A stretch of 64,000 nucleotides of DNA from Siphonodentalium dalli (Eukaryota > Mollusca > Scaphopoda > Gadilida > Siphonodentaliidae): positions 51,847,349-51,911,348 of the forward strand of contig CP136062.1 of NCBI GenBank assembly GCA_032622095.1. Reading direction: 5' to 3'. This document shows, one piece after another, positions 11,244 through 23,355 of the stretch; the first letter of the stretch is position 1; every line of letters starts with the position of its first letter. The notes beneath the pieces are model-generated. The model did not search any database and was not told the origin of the DNA. It was given only the letters and a program-made list of their open reading frames with translations. The translations under genes were made by a program, and so were the position numbers.

Positions 11244-12779
11244 ATACCCACATATAAAAGTGGGTCTGATGGGCTTTCCTTGAGTTTTCATTTCCAAACC
11301 CTGGGTTTCACATGAGTAGAGCCAATTGAAACTCACTATTAGTAGCGCCAAGATAAAGGAGTCCAATCGAAACGATTAACGTAGTGCGATGTGGCGAAAT
11401 TCGGGGAAATAACGCAAGCCTTCCGTGAAGTGAAAAGTGGGCGGGAATACGATAGACTCCGTGTTAGAGCCCGAAGCCGCCATCGTACGCCGCCGCCACC
11501 AGCCATATTGGCTACAAGCCGCCGCCAGCCATATTATTTCTAACGCCAGCCACTTTGCATGGGCTTATATGTCAAGCACATCTGTACAGTGAATCGCAAA
11601 GATCTAAACTGCATTGCCTAATATTGGCATACTCGCATGGACACGGCATGGTTGTTATATTATCAGAACACCTGGCCCCTTAATGTGGAATAGACTATCC
11701 CAATGCATGCTTTCACGTCTAATATCAGCACGTGCGATGACGTCACGGCGTTCTTCAAATAACTTGCGATCGCTGTAGTTTATGATTGTTGTTTTTGATG
11801 AATAATTCGCGTTGCTTCGGGTTTATTTGATCATGTGATAAAAGGTATCTCACACTCGTCCTATTTTATAAGTAATTTATCAACCTCGTCCTCTAAATTC
11901 TATATGAGCCTCGGTAAACCTCGGCTCAAATCGAATTTAGTGAACTCGGTTGATAAATTCCGTATAAAATAGAAACTCATGTGAGATCCTCTATCTATCA
12001 TTACTATCAGGTTCATCATTCAATGATGCATGCATATATCGCAAGATGGCAGTGATGATAGCAGTTTGAAGTCGACAGAAGTCCCAATGTTACTACTTAT
12101 ACCGATCAGATGGGAAACTACATAGTATATCCACGCCAGTCCTTCGTGAATTTTCGCCATAATGGAAAAGCCCAACATCAAAAGATTACGTGTGGTCTGG
12201 AATTCTACGGGTTCACCACAAACGCTAAAAAACGGCATCTATAACCGGTAACAGGGTATTACGAACATTACGGAAACGAAAATACGCTGAATGATAACAT
12301 CTCAGCCGGCTGAGCCGCCATATTTCATCAGCCACGAACATCATGACTGAGCCGGCTTAGCTAGCTAACCAGCCACGAAAATCGGTTGAGCCAGCCATGA
12401 AAACTATTTGTCGTGGCTTTGGGGTCTACTCCGTGTCCATATAAATCTGAGTGTATGTTTACACAGACTGGGTTGACAGTAACCAATTGGGAAGCTAGGA
12501 GAATTCTCATAGGCCGACTGTTCATCACTATGGGTCTACAAGTTGTTATTATAGAAGAGATAAAAAAATACACTTTTATGTCGGAATATATATTATGTTT
12601 TACATATGAATCATTAAATCTTGAAATGAAAATACAAACATATATGTTTATATACCATGACACTGGATGATATATATCGAAATCTTCAAAAATAAATTTC
12701 TCAAACTTAATTTGGTTATGACGATGCATCTTCAATCAGTAAATATGCTTTGCCTGTTCAATGTTTGTATGGGGTTATA
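11244..12779. other. No gene recognised
   Basis: Contains GCCGCC/AGCCATATT repeats near 11470-11560 and AGCCGGCTGAGCC motifs near 12300-12400, plus the foldback at 11834-12000. The open frame at 12735-12361 has no recognisable domain. Confidence 0.55.
11834..12000. repeat. Foldback repeat
   Basis: GATAAAAGGTATCTCACACT with CTATTTTATAAGTAATTTAT faces ATAAATTCCGTATAAAATAG and CATGTGAGATCCTCTATC, about 160 bp in all. Confidence 0.65.
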
Positions 12780-12918
12780 ATAATGCCCTAAATAATCGAC
12801 TCCTTAACACAGCAGAAAGCTTTCTGATGAATGGCAACAAGGCATATTTCTGACTAAAGCCTGAAAAATTACCCATAATTCTCCTGTGGTTAAGGAGTCG
12901 ATTATTTAGGCCATTACT
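12780..12918. mobile_element. TA-flanked palindromic MITE, deleted copy
   Basis: Ends TAATGCCCTAAATAATCGAC and GTCGATTATTTAGGCCATTA are inverted. The left arm is shortened, so only one arm retains the GGGTAATTTT segment. This is the family seen again at 14083, 14537, 17526, 20341, 32486 and 41304. Confidence 0.75.
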
Positions 12919-12947
12919 TTAAATAACCAATTCAGCTCATTATTATA

Positions 12948-13212
12948 TTAACCCTTTCATGACAGGGGGCTCTGCTGGTGCAGCATTAAATACCCTGTGC
13001 CAGTGCATTCTCTTATATATGCTAGTATACTATAGGGAGCCTGACATATGTAAGAGAATGCACTGTCTCACAAGGTCAAGGTAAATATTGTCAGGCCAAT
13101 GTCTTCTCTTATATATGTGAGGTTCCCAATGGGAGACTCACATATATATATAGAGAATGCATTAACATAGTTTTCGCAAAATTACAGGAAGCTCTAGTCA
13201 TGGAAGGGTTAA
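12948..13212. mobile_element. TTAA family B MITE with two hairpin cassettes
   Basis: TTAACCCTTTCATGACAGGG at the left, CTAGTCATGGAAGGGTTAA at the right. Two copies of the cassette (TGCATTCTCTTATATATG and its complement) lie inside. Its ends differ from family A after CCCTTTCA. Confidence 0.75.
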
Positions 13213-13253
13213 AGATACAGATTGATAGAGACAATCACTTGGATAAACTATGT

Positions 13254-13468
13254 TTAACCCTTTCAGTGCCAAGTCATATTTTTGTATCAACCCATATTTC
13301 CTTGATCATTTTTCAAATTTATTGATTATAATAATGTGATACATTGATGGAAAAAGCTCTAGGAGCTCTTTCCATCAATGTATCACATTATTATAATCAA
13401 TAAATTTGAAAAATGATCAAGGAAATATGGGTTGATACAAAAATAGGACTTGGCACTGAAAGGGTTAA
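13254..13468. mobile_element. TTAA-flanked family A MITE, short palindromic form
   Basis: TTAACCCTTTCAGTGCCAAG ... TTGGCACTGAAAGGGTTAA, near-perfect inverted repeat of about 207 bp centred on AGCTCTAGGAGCT. TTAA at both edges fits piggyBac-type target duplication. Confidence 0.85.
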
Positions 13469-13499
13469 AACTGTTGAGGAAACCAATTTCAAGGAATAC

Positions 13500-13975
13500 T
13501 GATGCTCAAGTCTGCAGGTAGTGTGTCTGTCATTTGCAGAATGAGGTCCCCAGAGGGTGAATTTAGTGATGCTATCCCGCACAGTGGGCTAGCATCACCA
13601 AATTCACACCATGGGGACCTCATTTGGTTAGGCCTCATCTTCTGGGAGGTAGCTATAGTCTCAAATTATCATTGTTTTTAGCTCCTTTTCCCCTTCTGTT
13701 CAGTTTCTATATCCCTTAATTTGCAGAAGATAAAATTTATAATCGATAATAATTAGTCACCTTGATTATGCATTTTATCTTCTGCAAATTAGGGCATATA
13801 GAAACTGAACAGAATGGAAAAATTAACTAAAAACAATGTTCATTTGAGAATATAGAAACTTCCCAGAAGACCATGCCTACAACGTATTAAGTCTCCAGAG
13901 GGTGAATTTGGTGAAACCACTAAATTCCCCCTCTGGGGACCTGATTCTGCAAATGACAGACAAACGATTTCAAGG
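13500..13975. mobile_element. Double-palindrome MITE, full length copy
   Basis: Both ends carry CTGTCATTTGCAGAATGAGG or its complement. Both terminal hairpins (CCCCAGAGGGTGAATTTAGT / ACCAAATTCACACC) are present, with the central TTCAGTTTCTATATCCC and its complement. Confidence 0.8.
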
Positions 13976-14050
13976 TTTGCCAACATATTCAGCAATTAAA
14001 GGATCATTGTATATGTTATATTGTATATTATATATTAAAAAAAAGAAGTT

Positions 14051-14838
14051 CACTGGCCCCTGTTCTCATTAACAAAATAGCATACAGTAATGTCCTAAAT
14101 AATCGACTCCTTAACCACAGCAGAATTATGGGTAATTTTTCAGGACTGAGAGCTTTCCGATGAATGGCAACAAGCCATATTTCCGACTAAATCCTGAAAA
14201 ATTACCCATAATTCTGCTGTGGTTAAGGAATTGATTTTTTAGGGCATTACTGTATGTAAACTTTGCATATGAGGCTGTGAGAATAGAGGTCAAGGAATAT
14301 TGTAAACAATGATGAGATGACCGTAGAATAACTTTTGCAAAATAAATCTTTTATTTTATCTCTCATTTTCCTCAATTATGATTGGATAAATTCTGACAAC
14401 GCATTAATTACTTGTTGCTTGTATTTCTCCATAAAGATGTAAGTGACCGAGTCACCAGAGTAGGAAATCGGGAAGGGTAAACATTCACTGAGTCGATTAT
14501 CCCTGGGATGGATTTACCTAGAGTGTTTATGATGTGTACAGTAATGCCCTAAGTAATCAACTCCTTAAACACAGCAGAATTATGGGTAACTTTTCAAGAT
14601 TTAGTCGGAAATATGGCTTGTTGCCATTCATCGGAAAGCTCTCAGTCCTGAAAAATTACCCATAATTCTGCTGTGGTTAAGGAGTCGATTATTTAGGACA
14701 TTACTGTATGCTATTTTGTTAATGAGAACAGGGGCCAGTGATGAATTCAACAAGCCATATTTCTGACTAAATCCTGAAAAGTTACCCATAATTCTGCTGT
14801 GTTTAAGGAGTCGATTACTTAGGGCATTACTGTACTTG
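14051..14838. mobile_element. Nested and inverted cluster of TA-flanked MITEs
   Basis: Two copies at 14083-14254 and 14537-14708, plus an extra arm at 14745-14838. Copies begin TACAGTAATG(T/C)CCTAA and end GGGCATTACTGTA. The flank GGCCCCTGTTCTCATTAACA (from 14055) reappears inverted at about 14717-14738, so this is an inverted duplication. Confidence 0.8.
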
Positions 14839-15254
14839 GTTACAGATCCTTTCTCAGGGAATTAAAAGTGATTGTTTGAAATTGGTTCAAAGTAAAAGCT
14901 GGTCGTTTTGTTGATTTTATTTATAATAAAAGATGCCAAACAATCATTTATCCCCAAACTGTTGCCAAAATAACAAGCCTGTGGTGATATCTCGCTTCAC
15001 CTGTAATTTTCAGATGGTTAACATCCTGCTATGAATCGGTAAATTACAAATTGAATTTTTAAAGACGTAATTTAAAATTTGCGATATAATTACAGATTGC
15101 CAATATATCAGGCGATTTTAGGTCAACATATAGTATCTAATTTGTAATTTCCAATTAAATAAGGTTTTTATTGTCACAATTGTTGGATGTTCCCCATGTC
15201 AATTTCATATGTTTAAGTTCAAGTTATCTTGACTTGAGCGGTCTTGAACTTCTT

Positions 15255-15633
15255 TTAACCCTTTCAGTGCCAAGTCCGATTTTTGTATCAACCCATATAC
15301 CCTGTGCCAATGCATTCTCTTATATATGCGAGTCGACCATAGGTCGCCTCACATATATAAGAGAATGCATTGGCCTAACAATTTTTCATCATTTGTTATT
15401 ATTTTTTAGAATTTTTTTCTTATATTCTTTAACAGACTTATTTTGTAGGTTTAGTGCCAGGGAATCTTACGTTTTTCATGGGCATCAAACTTATTACTAT
15501 GAATACTTGGAGATAGTTTTGAGTTATAACACGCCCCTAAGGTTTTATCCAGTTTGTTTTTAAATTCGCCATAGCATGCTTAAGCATACCCAAAAAAATT
15601 CAACCCAAAAAAAATTGGCACTGAAAGGGTTAA
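15255..15633. mobile_element. TTAA family A MITE, long form with hairpin cassette
   Basis: Same ends as the short form, but the interior carries the ~70-bp palindrome CCAATGCATTCTCTTATATA ... GCATTGGCC and then unique DNA with GTTTTGAGTTATAACACGCC. Peptides read from it are shared by all copies only because the copies are similar. Confidence 0.8.
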
Positions 15634-15799
15634 CATGCCTTTTCTTCATAAGGAAAAATGGCCAATAATTTTTTTTACCCAATCGTTTGAATTGGATACT
15701 TGATGGACAGAAATTTTTATGACAAACAAATTTGAGAGAATTCTTTCTAATATATTGAATTTAACGTTCCGAGGTTTAATTATAAGCAATCAATATCTT

Positions 15800-15895
15800 T
15801 TTTGTAGCATTTATGGGCATATAAAATTGTAAACTTGGCATGTTGTTCAGCCACTTACAATTTTATATGCCCATAAATGCAAAAAAAAGACGTTG
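15800..15895. repeat. Inverted repeat
   Basis: TTTATGGGCATATAAAATTG and CAATTTTATATGCCCATAAA flank about 30 bp. Possibly a small MITE remnant. Confidence 0.7.
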
Positions 15896-16547
15896 ATCGC
15901 ATATATTCCATGATTCTAGAATATGTGTGTACATGTATTCAAGCGAATTATTAAACAACAGACAAATGCTTGGCGCTTCAACTTTGACAATGCCTATTTC
16001 AACCAATGTCATTGGCTGGTGTAGATGGACCAAATTTTGTCTATGTGACTCAGTCATCCAACACAAGAACAATAAAACAATTTTTATTACTACAAACAGC
16101 AAATATTTCAATTTAACAGCCTGATCATGACTTAGAGAAAAACAGCTATGTTTTCAAGTCGTTTCCGTCAAAGTAGAGCAGATAGAGCGCAATGAGAGCT
16201 TGCAGACGGTGAAACAGATTAGATAAATGCTCTAAGTTGACGATGATACATGTACATACACGTATGTTTGCTACTTTGTTGAAATAGCATGTAATAGTAC
16301 CACCCTTCGAATGAAGTGCCAGATGGGTAATCCCTGCGAATTATACAAGCCGCTCAAATGGTGGAGTAATTTCGTTGTTGCATTGATGTAAAATGACTAA
16401 GATATATAAGCAGCATTCAATATAGAAGATGTGATTCATCTGGTTAAATATGGTCAAGGGAGGTAATTCTAATAAAGAAACATCTCGAGTCATATACAGG
16501 AATTATGAAATTTTACACAATAGATAATGGGCAAAGTGTGAAGAAAT

Positions 16548-16745
16548 TTCACAGAAATTCATATAAGACGCAGAATTCATATAAGATGCAGAATTCATAG
16601 AAGACGCAGAATTCAAATAAGACGCAGAATTCATAGAAGACGCAGAATTCATAGAAGACGCAGAATTCATATAAGACGCAGAATTCATAGAAGACGCAGA
16701 ATTCATATAAAATGCAGAAATCGTTGAAGATGCAGAATTCACAAA
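16548..16745. repeat. 18-bp minisatellite, about 11 copies
   Basis: Unit GCAGAATTCATA(T/G)AAGAC, each with an EcoRI hexamer GAATTC. On the minus strand it reads MNSAS(S/Y) repeats; no start context, splice site or flanking domain supports a protein. Confidence 0.9.
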
Positions 16746-16939
16746 TGCAGCACAAATCGTTCAAGTCGCATGCCGTTAGAATCTGCTGACCATCTATAGT
16801 AGTTAAACCCTTTCTATACTAAATGGATTCTCCGAGTCAGTTAAAAAGTGAACATCGGAATGGTCTATTATTGATTTGCAGGAATGTAAAGATAATATAA
16901 GCAGAGGACAGATAAATCAAAGTACAGAAGGAATCCTAT

Positions 16940-17022
16940 TTATTGAGGGAAATGTTTAGATAATAAGTTCAACAAACGACCTATGGTCGTTTGTTGAACT
17001 TATTATCTGAACATTTCCTATG
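16940..17022. repeat. 74-bp near-perfect hairpin
   Basis: AAATGTTTAGATAATAAGTT then CAACAAACGACC faces GGTCGTTTGTTG and AACTTATTATCTGAACATTT. A compact palindrome with no recognised family. Confidence 0.85.
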
Positions 17023-17069
17023 GGATAACTACTTATCAATGATGCTTCTGTTCTGATAAATACAAACAT

Positions 17070-17480
17070 AGGTGAGAATACGGTGCCGGATATTTGCAGA
17101 ATGAGGTCCCCAGAGAGTGAATTTAGTGATGCTACCCCACACATCCTCTGGGGACCTCATTCTGCATGGCCTTATCTGCTACATGTATGGGAGATCTAGA
17201 CACAGATTTAAGTTCCAAGATGGTGAAGATGGCGATTATGCAATGTGTCATCTGCCAATTTGGGGATATAGAGAAACTAAATTAAAAAAGAAATTTTTGT
17301 GAAGAAGTTTCTCAAGAAATTAATAAACTTGTTAATTTGATAAGATAGATACATTCATGATAAGACAAAGCCTTAGCAGAATGAGGTCCACCAGAGGGTA
17401 AAGTTAATGATGCTGGCATGCTGTGCATCACTAAATTCACCCTCTGGGAACCTCATTCTGAAAATGTCCATCACTATATT
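17070..17480. mobile_element. Double-palindrome MITE, full length copy, variant ends
   Basis: Left end GTGCCGGATATTTGCAGAAT, right end CATTCTGAAAATGTCCATCA. Both terminal hairpins are present and the interior is shorter. A TAGGTGAGAATA flank faces TATTCTCATGCCTG. Confidence 0.7.
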
Positions 17481-17525
17481 CTCATGCCTGGTTGCAAATG
17501 GATATGACTTGTTTTTATCCTAAAA

Positions 17526-17742
17526 TACAGTAATGCCCTAAATAATCGACTGGTTAACTACAGCAGAATTATGGGTAACTTTTCAGGATTTAGTCGGAAA
17601 TATGGCTTGTTGCCATTCATTGGAAAGCTCTCACTGAGAGCTTTCCGATGAATGGCAACAAGCCATATTTCCGACTAAATCCTGAAAAGTTACCTATAAT
17701 TCTGCTGCAGTTAAGAAGTCGATTATTTAGAGCATTACTGTA
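17526..17742. mobile_element. TA-flanked palindromic MITE, full length
   Basis: 217 bp, almost perfectly palindromic about AGCTCTCACTGAGAGCT. Starts TACAGTAATGCCCTAAATAA and ends TATTTAGAGCATTACTGTA. TA at each edge suggests mobilisation by a Tc1/mariner-type transposase. Confidence 0.85.
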
Positions 17743-18105
17743 GCAAAGTGATTTTCGCTAGGTATAGTTCCACTTGATATATTCGAGAGAAAACAATTCA
17801 GACAAACTATTTTGAATAAAATTATATAGCAGTTTTCAATTCAAAATCTTTGTGAAGATTTGTGAGGTTCTATCCGTAAAGTATTTGTCAAAAGCGTAAA
17901 GAAACCTCAGATTAACTGGTAATCAACCAAATTCATTTCACGATAACAACATCAACACAAAACAACAAAGCAAAGACACAGAAAGACGAATGGGAAAATA
18001 TGAAGTTCATGTGTACAATAATAATAAGTATGACATGTAATGACAGCATGCGAAAAAGAAGCACAACCAAGTAAAACCAGTAGGAGTATATGAAGCATGC
18101 AGACA

Positions 18106-18553
18106 TTAACCCTTTCAGTGCCAGGTCCGATTTTTGTATCAACCCATATACCCTGTGCCAATGCATTCTCTTATATATGCGAGTCGACCATAGGTCGCCT
18201 CGCATATATAAGAGAATGCATTGGCCTAACAATTTTTCATCATTTGTTATTATTTTTTACAATTTTTTACAATTTTACTTCATTTTTTCTTATATTCTTT
18301 AACAGACTTATTTTGTCGGTTTAGTGCCAGGGAATCTTACGTTTTTTCATGGACATCAAAATTATTACTATGAATACTTGGTGATAGTTTTGAGTTATAA
18401 CATGCCCCTAAGGTTATATCCAGTTTGTTTTTAAATTTGCTATAGCATGCTTAAGCATACCCCAAAAAAAATCTTTAAAAACAATGTTTAAAAAAAAAAT
18501 TAGGGCCGTAAATTAGGGCCGATGAGATCGGCCCCTGGCACTGAAAGGGTTAA
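18106..18553. mobile_element. TTAA family A MITE, long form
   Basis: TTAACCCTTTCAGTGCCAGG to CCCCTGGCACTGAAAGGGTT-AA. The hairpin cassette lies at about 18152-18224 and the same interior follows as in the 15255 copy. Confidence 0.8.
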
Positions 18554-18704
18554 AACAAGATTAATTTTGGCCCATGATCACCACAAGTGAATTTTAAAAA
18601 TACAGGTTCCAGTTGATTAGATGTCACATGGACTGCACTTACAACATTTATCGCAGGAATATTCTATATCTCTTTTACATGTAATTTAGTTCCACGCCAA
18701 ACAG

Positions 18705-19205
18705 GCCCGAGAATAAGGTGCCTGTCATTTGCAGAAAGAGGTCCCCAGAGGGTGAATTTAGTGACGCTATCCCACATAGCGGGCCAGTATCACCAAATTC
18801 ATCCTCTGGGGACCTCATTCTGCTTAGGTCTCATCTTCTCTGGAAAGTTTCTTTATTATTAGATTTCTATAGAAACTTCTTCACATAGATTCTATTTCTT
18901 TTTTAGATTAGTTTCTCTATATCCCCAAATTGGCAGACGACACATTGCATAATCGAGGTTCCCAATGGGTGTACATCACAATATTCACCATTTGGTAACT
19001 TCAATCTGAGTTTGTCTCCCATAGTAAATGAGGCCATGCAGAATGAGGTCCCCAGAGGGTGCATTTAGTGATGCTAGCAGGCTATGCATAACTAAATTTG
19101 TTATACTACCCGTAAAGTATGGTAAAGTATAGTTTAGTGTGCCTGTCATTTGCAGAATGAGGTCCCCAGAGGGAGAATTTAGTGATGCTAGCCCACTAAA
19201 CATGA
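18705..19205. mobile_element. Double-palindrome MITE, rearranged copy
   Basis: The left end (GTGCCTGTCATTTGCAGAAA) and its hairpin are intact. The right part carries two hairpin arms, near 19040 and 19140, separated by TTTAGTGTGCCTGTCATTTG, which is a second left-type end. This suggests a partial second copy or unequal exchange. Confidence 0.6.
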
Positions 19206-19276
19206 ACACAAATGTACTGTAAAAGGTCAGGTGAGGTTAATGAGGTTTGAAAATTTGAGTTGGGTTAAAATTAATC

Positions 19277-19741
19277 AATGGTGACCCGCCATATCAAATC
19301 CAGTCGGAAGTCGGGATTTTTTTACCCTGTGCCAATGCATTCTCTTATATATGCGAGTCGACCATAGGTCGCCTCGCATATATAAGAGAATGCATTGGCC
19401 TAACAATTTTTTACAATTTTAATAATTTGTTCTTGTATTCTTTAACAATTTTATAATTTCACCCATACAGAGCCCCAGACAAACATGAGCAGACAACACT
19501 CTTCTATGTGTTTATATATATGTGTGGGGCTCCCTGCAGGGTAATGGATGTTTTTTTATTTTATGTCCTAAAAATTGTAAGAAACATTTATTTAAAAAAC
19601 ATGATAAAAATTGTTAAGCCAATGCATTCTCTTATATATGTGAGGCGACCTATGGTCGACTCGCATATATAAGAGAATGCATTGGCATAGGGTAAAAAAA
19701 TCCCGACTTCCGACTGGATTTGATATGGCGGGTCACAATTG
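19277..19741. mobile_element. Family C inverted-repeat element with hairpin cassettes at both ends
   Basis: About 120-bp inverted arms: CAATGGTGACCCGCCATATC, AAGTCGGGATTTTTTTACCC and then the hairpin cassette on each side. Terminal sequence is unrelated to the TTAA families. Confidence 0.75.
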
Positions 19742-19904
19742 TGATTTAAGTACCCACAATTAATGACGACATTTCCCCATGGTTGATACATATACATGTA
19801 GTGTGTCACTGAGTTTCCGAGATCTGAATTAACTTTGACACACATTATCTGAAAAGCTATGTGACTCAAGGACCCAGCATTACATGAATACCAATCTTAG
19901 GAAA

Positions 19905-20335
19905 GCCTTTAATTAATGTGTCTGACATTTGCAGATTGAGGTCCCCAGAGGGTGAATTTACTGATGCTAGCCCGCATAGTGGGCTAGCATCATCAAATTC
20001 ACCCTCTGGGGACCTCATTCTGCGGAAGCCTCAATTGCTTTGTGAAACCTTAGGATCAGATTGGAGTTCCCCAGTTGAAGTTGGTGATGTTCTCCCATTA
20101 GTAACCTCGATTATACATTTTATCTTCTGCTAATAAGGGGATATATAAACTTAACAGAAAGGAAAAAGTAACAATGTTAATTTGAGAGTATAGATAGTTC
20201 TCAGAAGATGAGGCCTAAGCAGACTGAAGTCCCCAGAGGGGTGAATTCAGTGATGCTAGGGGTAGTAGCATCACTATATCCACCCTCTGGGGACCTCATT
20301 CTGCAAATGTCAGACACACTATATCCAGACTTGAC
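19905..20335. mobile_element. Double-palindrome MITE, full length copy
   Basis: Ends TGTCTGACATTTGCAGATTG and TTCTGCAAATGTCAGACACA. The left hairpin CGCATAGTGGGCTAGCATCA is well preserved, and the right hairpin is centred on AGTGATGCTAGGGGTAGTAG. Confidence 0.8.
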
Positions 20336-20340
20336 CAACA

Positions 20341-20465
20341 TACAGTAATGCCCTAAATAATCGACTCCTTACCCATAGCAGAATTATGGGTAATTTTTCA
20401 GGATTTAGTCGGAAATATGGCTTGTTGCCATTCATCAGAAAGCTCTCACTTTGGGCATTACTGTA
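20341..20465. mobile_element. TA-flanked palindromic MITE, one arm plus far end
   Basis: The left arm is complete to ATCAGAAAGCTCTCACT and then joins directly to TTGGGCATTACTGTA. Most of the right arm is deleted. Confidence 0.75.
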
Positions 20466-20688
20466 CATGTATTGGTAAAGTTCTTGTTATTACTTCAGGC
20501 TAAACAAATCCCTCAAATACAGGAAATATGAGTACAGCCCCCCCCCCCCCTTTAAGTTATCAGTTTCTATGAATAACATAAAAATACTATATTAATTTGC
20601 TTGAAAGAAATACTGAAATAAAAAAAAAAAATTAGATGACCTACTACCCAAACTTTTTACAATGGGTAGGGAATGGCAAACAAACATT

Positions 20689-20920
20689 TTAACCCTTTCA
20701 TGATGGGAGACGCGGTGGTGCAGCATTAATGATCCTGTGCCAGTGCATTCTATTATATATGTGAGTCTCCCATAAGGAGCCTCGCATATACAAGAGAATG
20801 CACTGGCTTACAGGGTCAAGGTAAATAATGCTAGGAAGACTCGCATGTACAGGTATAAGAGAATGCATTGGCACAGGGTTTTCGCAAAATTTCAGGAAGC
20901 TCCCATCATGAAAGGGTTAA
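20689..20920. mobile_element. TTAA family B MITE
   Basis: TTAACCCTTTCATGATGGGA to CCATCATGAAAGGGTTAA, with one full hairpin cassette and half of a second. Confidence 0.75.
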
Positions 20921-20979
20921 ATAATAGCTGCCATAGTGAGATTTATGAGAAGTTAGCCATCAATTCCCAGTTTAAAACA

Positions 20980-21345
20980 GGAACATACCATTTTTACCAT
21001 AACTTTATTAAATCAGAAACAAAACCCAATGACCCCATTCAGAAAAATGGTATCTTTTTGTTTTATTTTTAAAAGATGGACCTTCTTGGACATGCATCGC
21101 TAGGTCATGGAAAAATATGCATGTGGTAATTTCAACAATGGGTCATTACTCATTTGAAAATTGGCGGGCGGAAAGAACCCAAATTCAAACTTGACCTGTA
21201 TTTTGTGCTAGTAAACCTACATACTAAATTTTAGTCCATTCAGTTTAGACTCACTAAATTTATCATCCGGAAACAAAAAAAGCGAACGGAGAGACCAATA
21301 ACAGAATATGTTGTTTTTTCAATACGGGCGTTTAAAAAGTGAGTA
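20980..21345. mobile_element. Fragment related to J/K-type pearl-like elements
   Basis: One or two core modules (TTCAAACTTGACCTGTATTT, AAATTTATCATCCGGAAAC) end in GTTGTTTTTTCAATACGGGC then GTTTAAAAAG, a J-like terminal hairpin. The left end is missing. Confidence 0.55.
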
Positions 21346-21639
21346 TCATACACAATTGTATAAAGATTCCATATGGCCATTTATCTGAGTGTCTAAGTAT
21401 GTGTTGTGATGAAAAAATATTTGGACCATTTTTATAAAATTATTAAATGCTCTATCCGGGACACAGTTAAGAGATTTGGGCAAACCAGTGCATACCTTTA
21501 TTAATTTATTGGATCTGTACATGGTCAACAACAGTGAAAATATCATTTTTGTTACATCATCAAGAAATATAGCACCTGCTTCAGATACAAACTCTATACT
21601 TGTACATGTACTTAGCTAACTAGCCTATGAGCAAGCCTT

Positions 21640-22040
21640 GATATACTGTGTCTGTCACTTGCAGAATGAGGTCCCCAGAGGGTGAATTTAGAGATGCTAC
21701 CCCGCATAGTGGGCTAGTATAACAAAATTCACCCTCTGGGGACCTCATTCTGCTTGGGCTTCACCTTCTCGGAAGTAACATTGTTTTTAGTTACCTTTTT
21801 CCCTCTGTTCACTTTCTATATCCCATTATTTGCAGAAGATAAAATGCCTAATCGAAGTGAATAATGGGTGAGTGAACATCACAAACTTCAACTGGGGAAC
21901 TTCAAGGTCTCCCATAGCAGTTGAGGCCTAAGTAGAATGAGCTCCCCACAGGGTGAATTTGGTATAGCGTGGAATAGCATCACTAAATTCACCCTCTGGG
22001 GACCTCATTCTGCAAATGTCAGACACACAATTTCAAGGCT
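21640..22040. mobile_element. Double-palindrome MITE, full length copy
   Basis: Ends GTGTCTGTCACTTGCAGAAT and CTGCAAATGTCAGACACACA, flanked by CAAGCCTTGATA and TTTCAAGGCTTGG. These flanks are also inverted, so the true terminus probably lies outside the TGTCTGTC motif. Confidence 0.8.
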
Positions 22041-23355
22041 TGGTCCGAACAAATCTTAGTAGACAAGTACCGCTTGAACGACAGACAATTTATGATGAAA
22101 AAGCAACTGAAACGACAGCCATGAAATAAATAGTAACAAGAATATTCACATCTTATATTATCAAACAGGATTCATGCTAGCCAACAGTTTGCATTTCCAA
22201 AATATCAAGCATCATTAAGCCTCTTGGGTGAGCTCCCAGAATTGATACACAATGAATATGATAGTTATTAAATTTACATTCACACAATTTCTTTCTTGGT
22301 ACCTCAAAATTATAAATTAGCCCATATGAGTTTTGGGCAATTCAGCTACATGGGATCAGTGTTAAAGTTGCCCAGAATTTTTTTTTCGCCAATTTTTTTG
22401 CCCGATTGTAATTTTTTTTCTTGGGCATTTTTCCCATATTAAAGTTTAATCAAACTGGAAAACCAATATACAGGAAATGTTTTTTCTCAGGCATTTTCTC
22501 CAAAGTTTAATCAAACTGGAAAACCGAAACAGAAAAAAATAACATTATTAAGGCCAAAAAAAATATAGATGGTTTTGGTTCTCAGGCCCCGCCGCATTGA
22601 ATAAAAAGGGCCGCAATAGGCCTTTTTATTGCAATGCCTGATATTATGACAAAAAAAATTACGAAAAAATTAATTTGAAAAAAATTAAAAAATTATAACC
22701 ATGTCCATAGCAGATATGTGTTGAATATTAGTGTGCATTGAGCTCTAACGTGTAATGTGTTAAAAGTGACTTGCAGGCTTACAACATGAAGTAGATGACT
22801 ACAATTAAGAAAATGATTAGCTGATCCTCATGCTCTTCTTACAATTAGTCATTGTGAACTAACTTACACTAATTGTAACTTTATACAATTGAAAGGCACA
22901 GGACTAAATTCAGGATCACATATTGGAATGGAGAGGTATAAGTTTTTAGACAACAATAACAGTAGTTAATGTCAGGGGGATTATATAATGTTAGGTAATC
23001 CCAGTCATACACTGGTAGTACAATGTCATTTTTATGTAAGACTAAATGAGTTTATATGCATAACAGTTCCCTCTACATTTCTGGTTATTACTAGACAGCG
23101 GAAGGTATCTTTGTCCATGCTTACTATGCGCAGAAAAAAATAAAAATAAAACCCTCCCTCCCTCATTGATTTGAACAAAAAATTGCCCGAGAACCAAAAA
23201 ACTTTCTTTTTTTGGCCTAAATATGAGAAATTTGATTCAAATTCCGCTCAACCATGCATCTGTTTAGAAATATTTAAACCGCAAAATTTCATTGGCCAAT
23301 TGAAATTTTCGTTTTGCCAAATGAGAAATTATTGAACTAGCAGATGAACCCTGAC
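22041..23355. other. No gene; T-rich DNA downstream of PWWP2
   Basis: Contains a local duplication (TTTAATCAAACTGGAAAACC near 22447 and 22506) and several long T-runs. Part of it may be the PWWP2 3' UTR; a minus-strand AATAAA occurs near 22625. Confidence 0.5.

Noticed and set aside
15171-15563. Gene encoding [20 protein letters not shown] and relatives at 18097 and 41717
   Set aside because: Shared because the DNA is a repeated TTAA MITE; frames differ in length and are broken.
16503-16764. Repetitive MNSASY/EFCVFY proteins
   Set aside because: Open in two frames purely from the 18-bp minisatellite.
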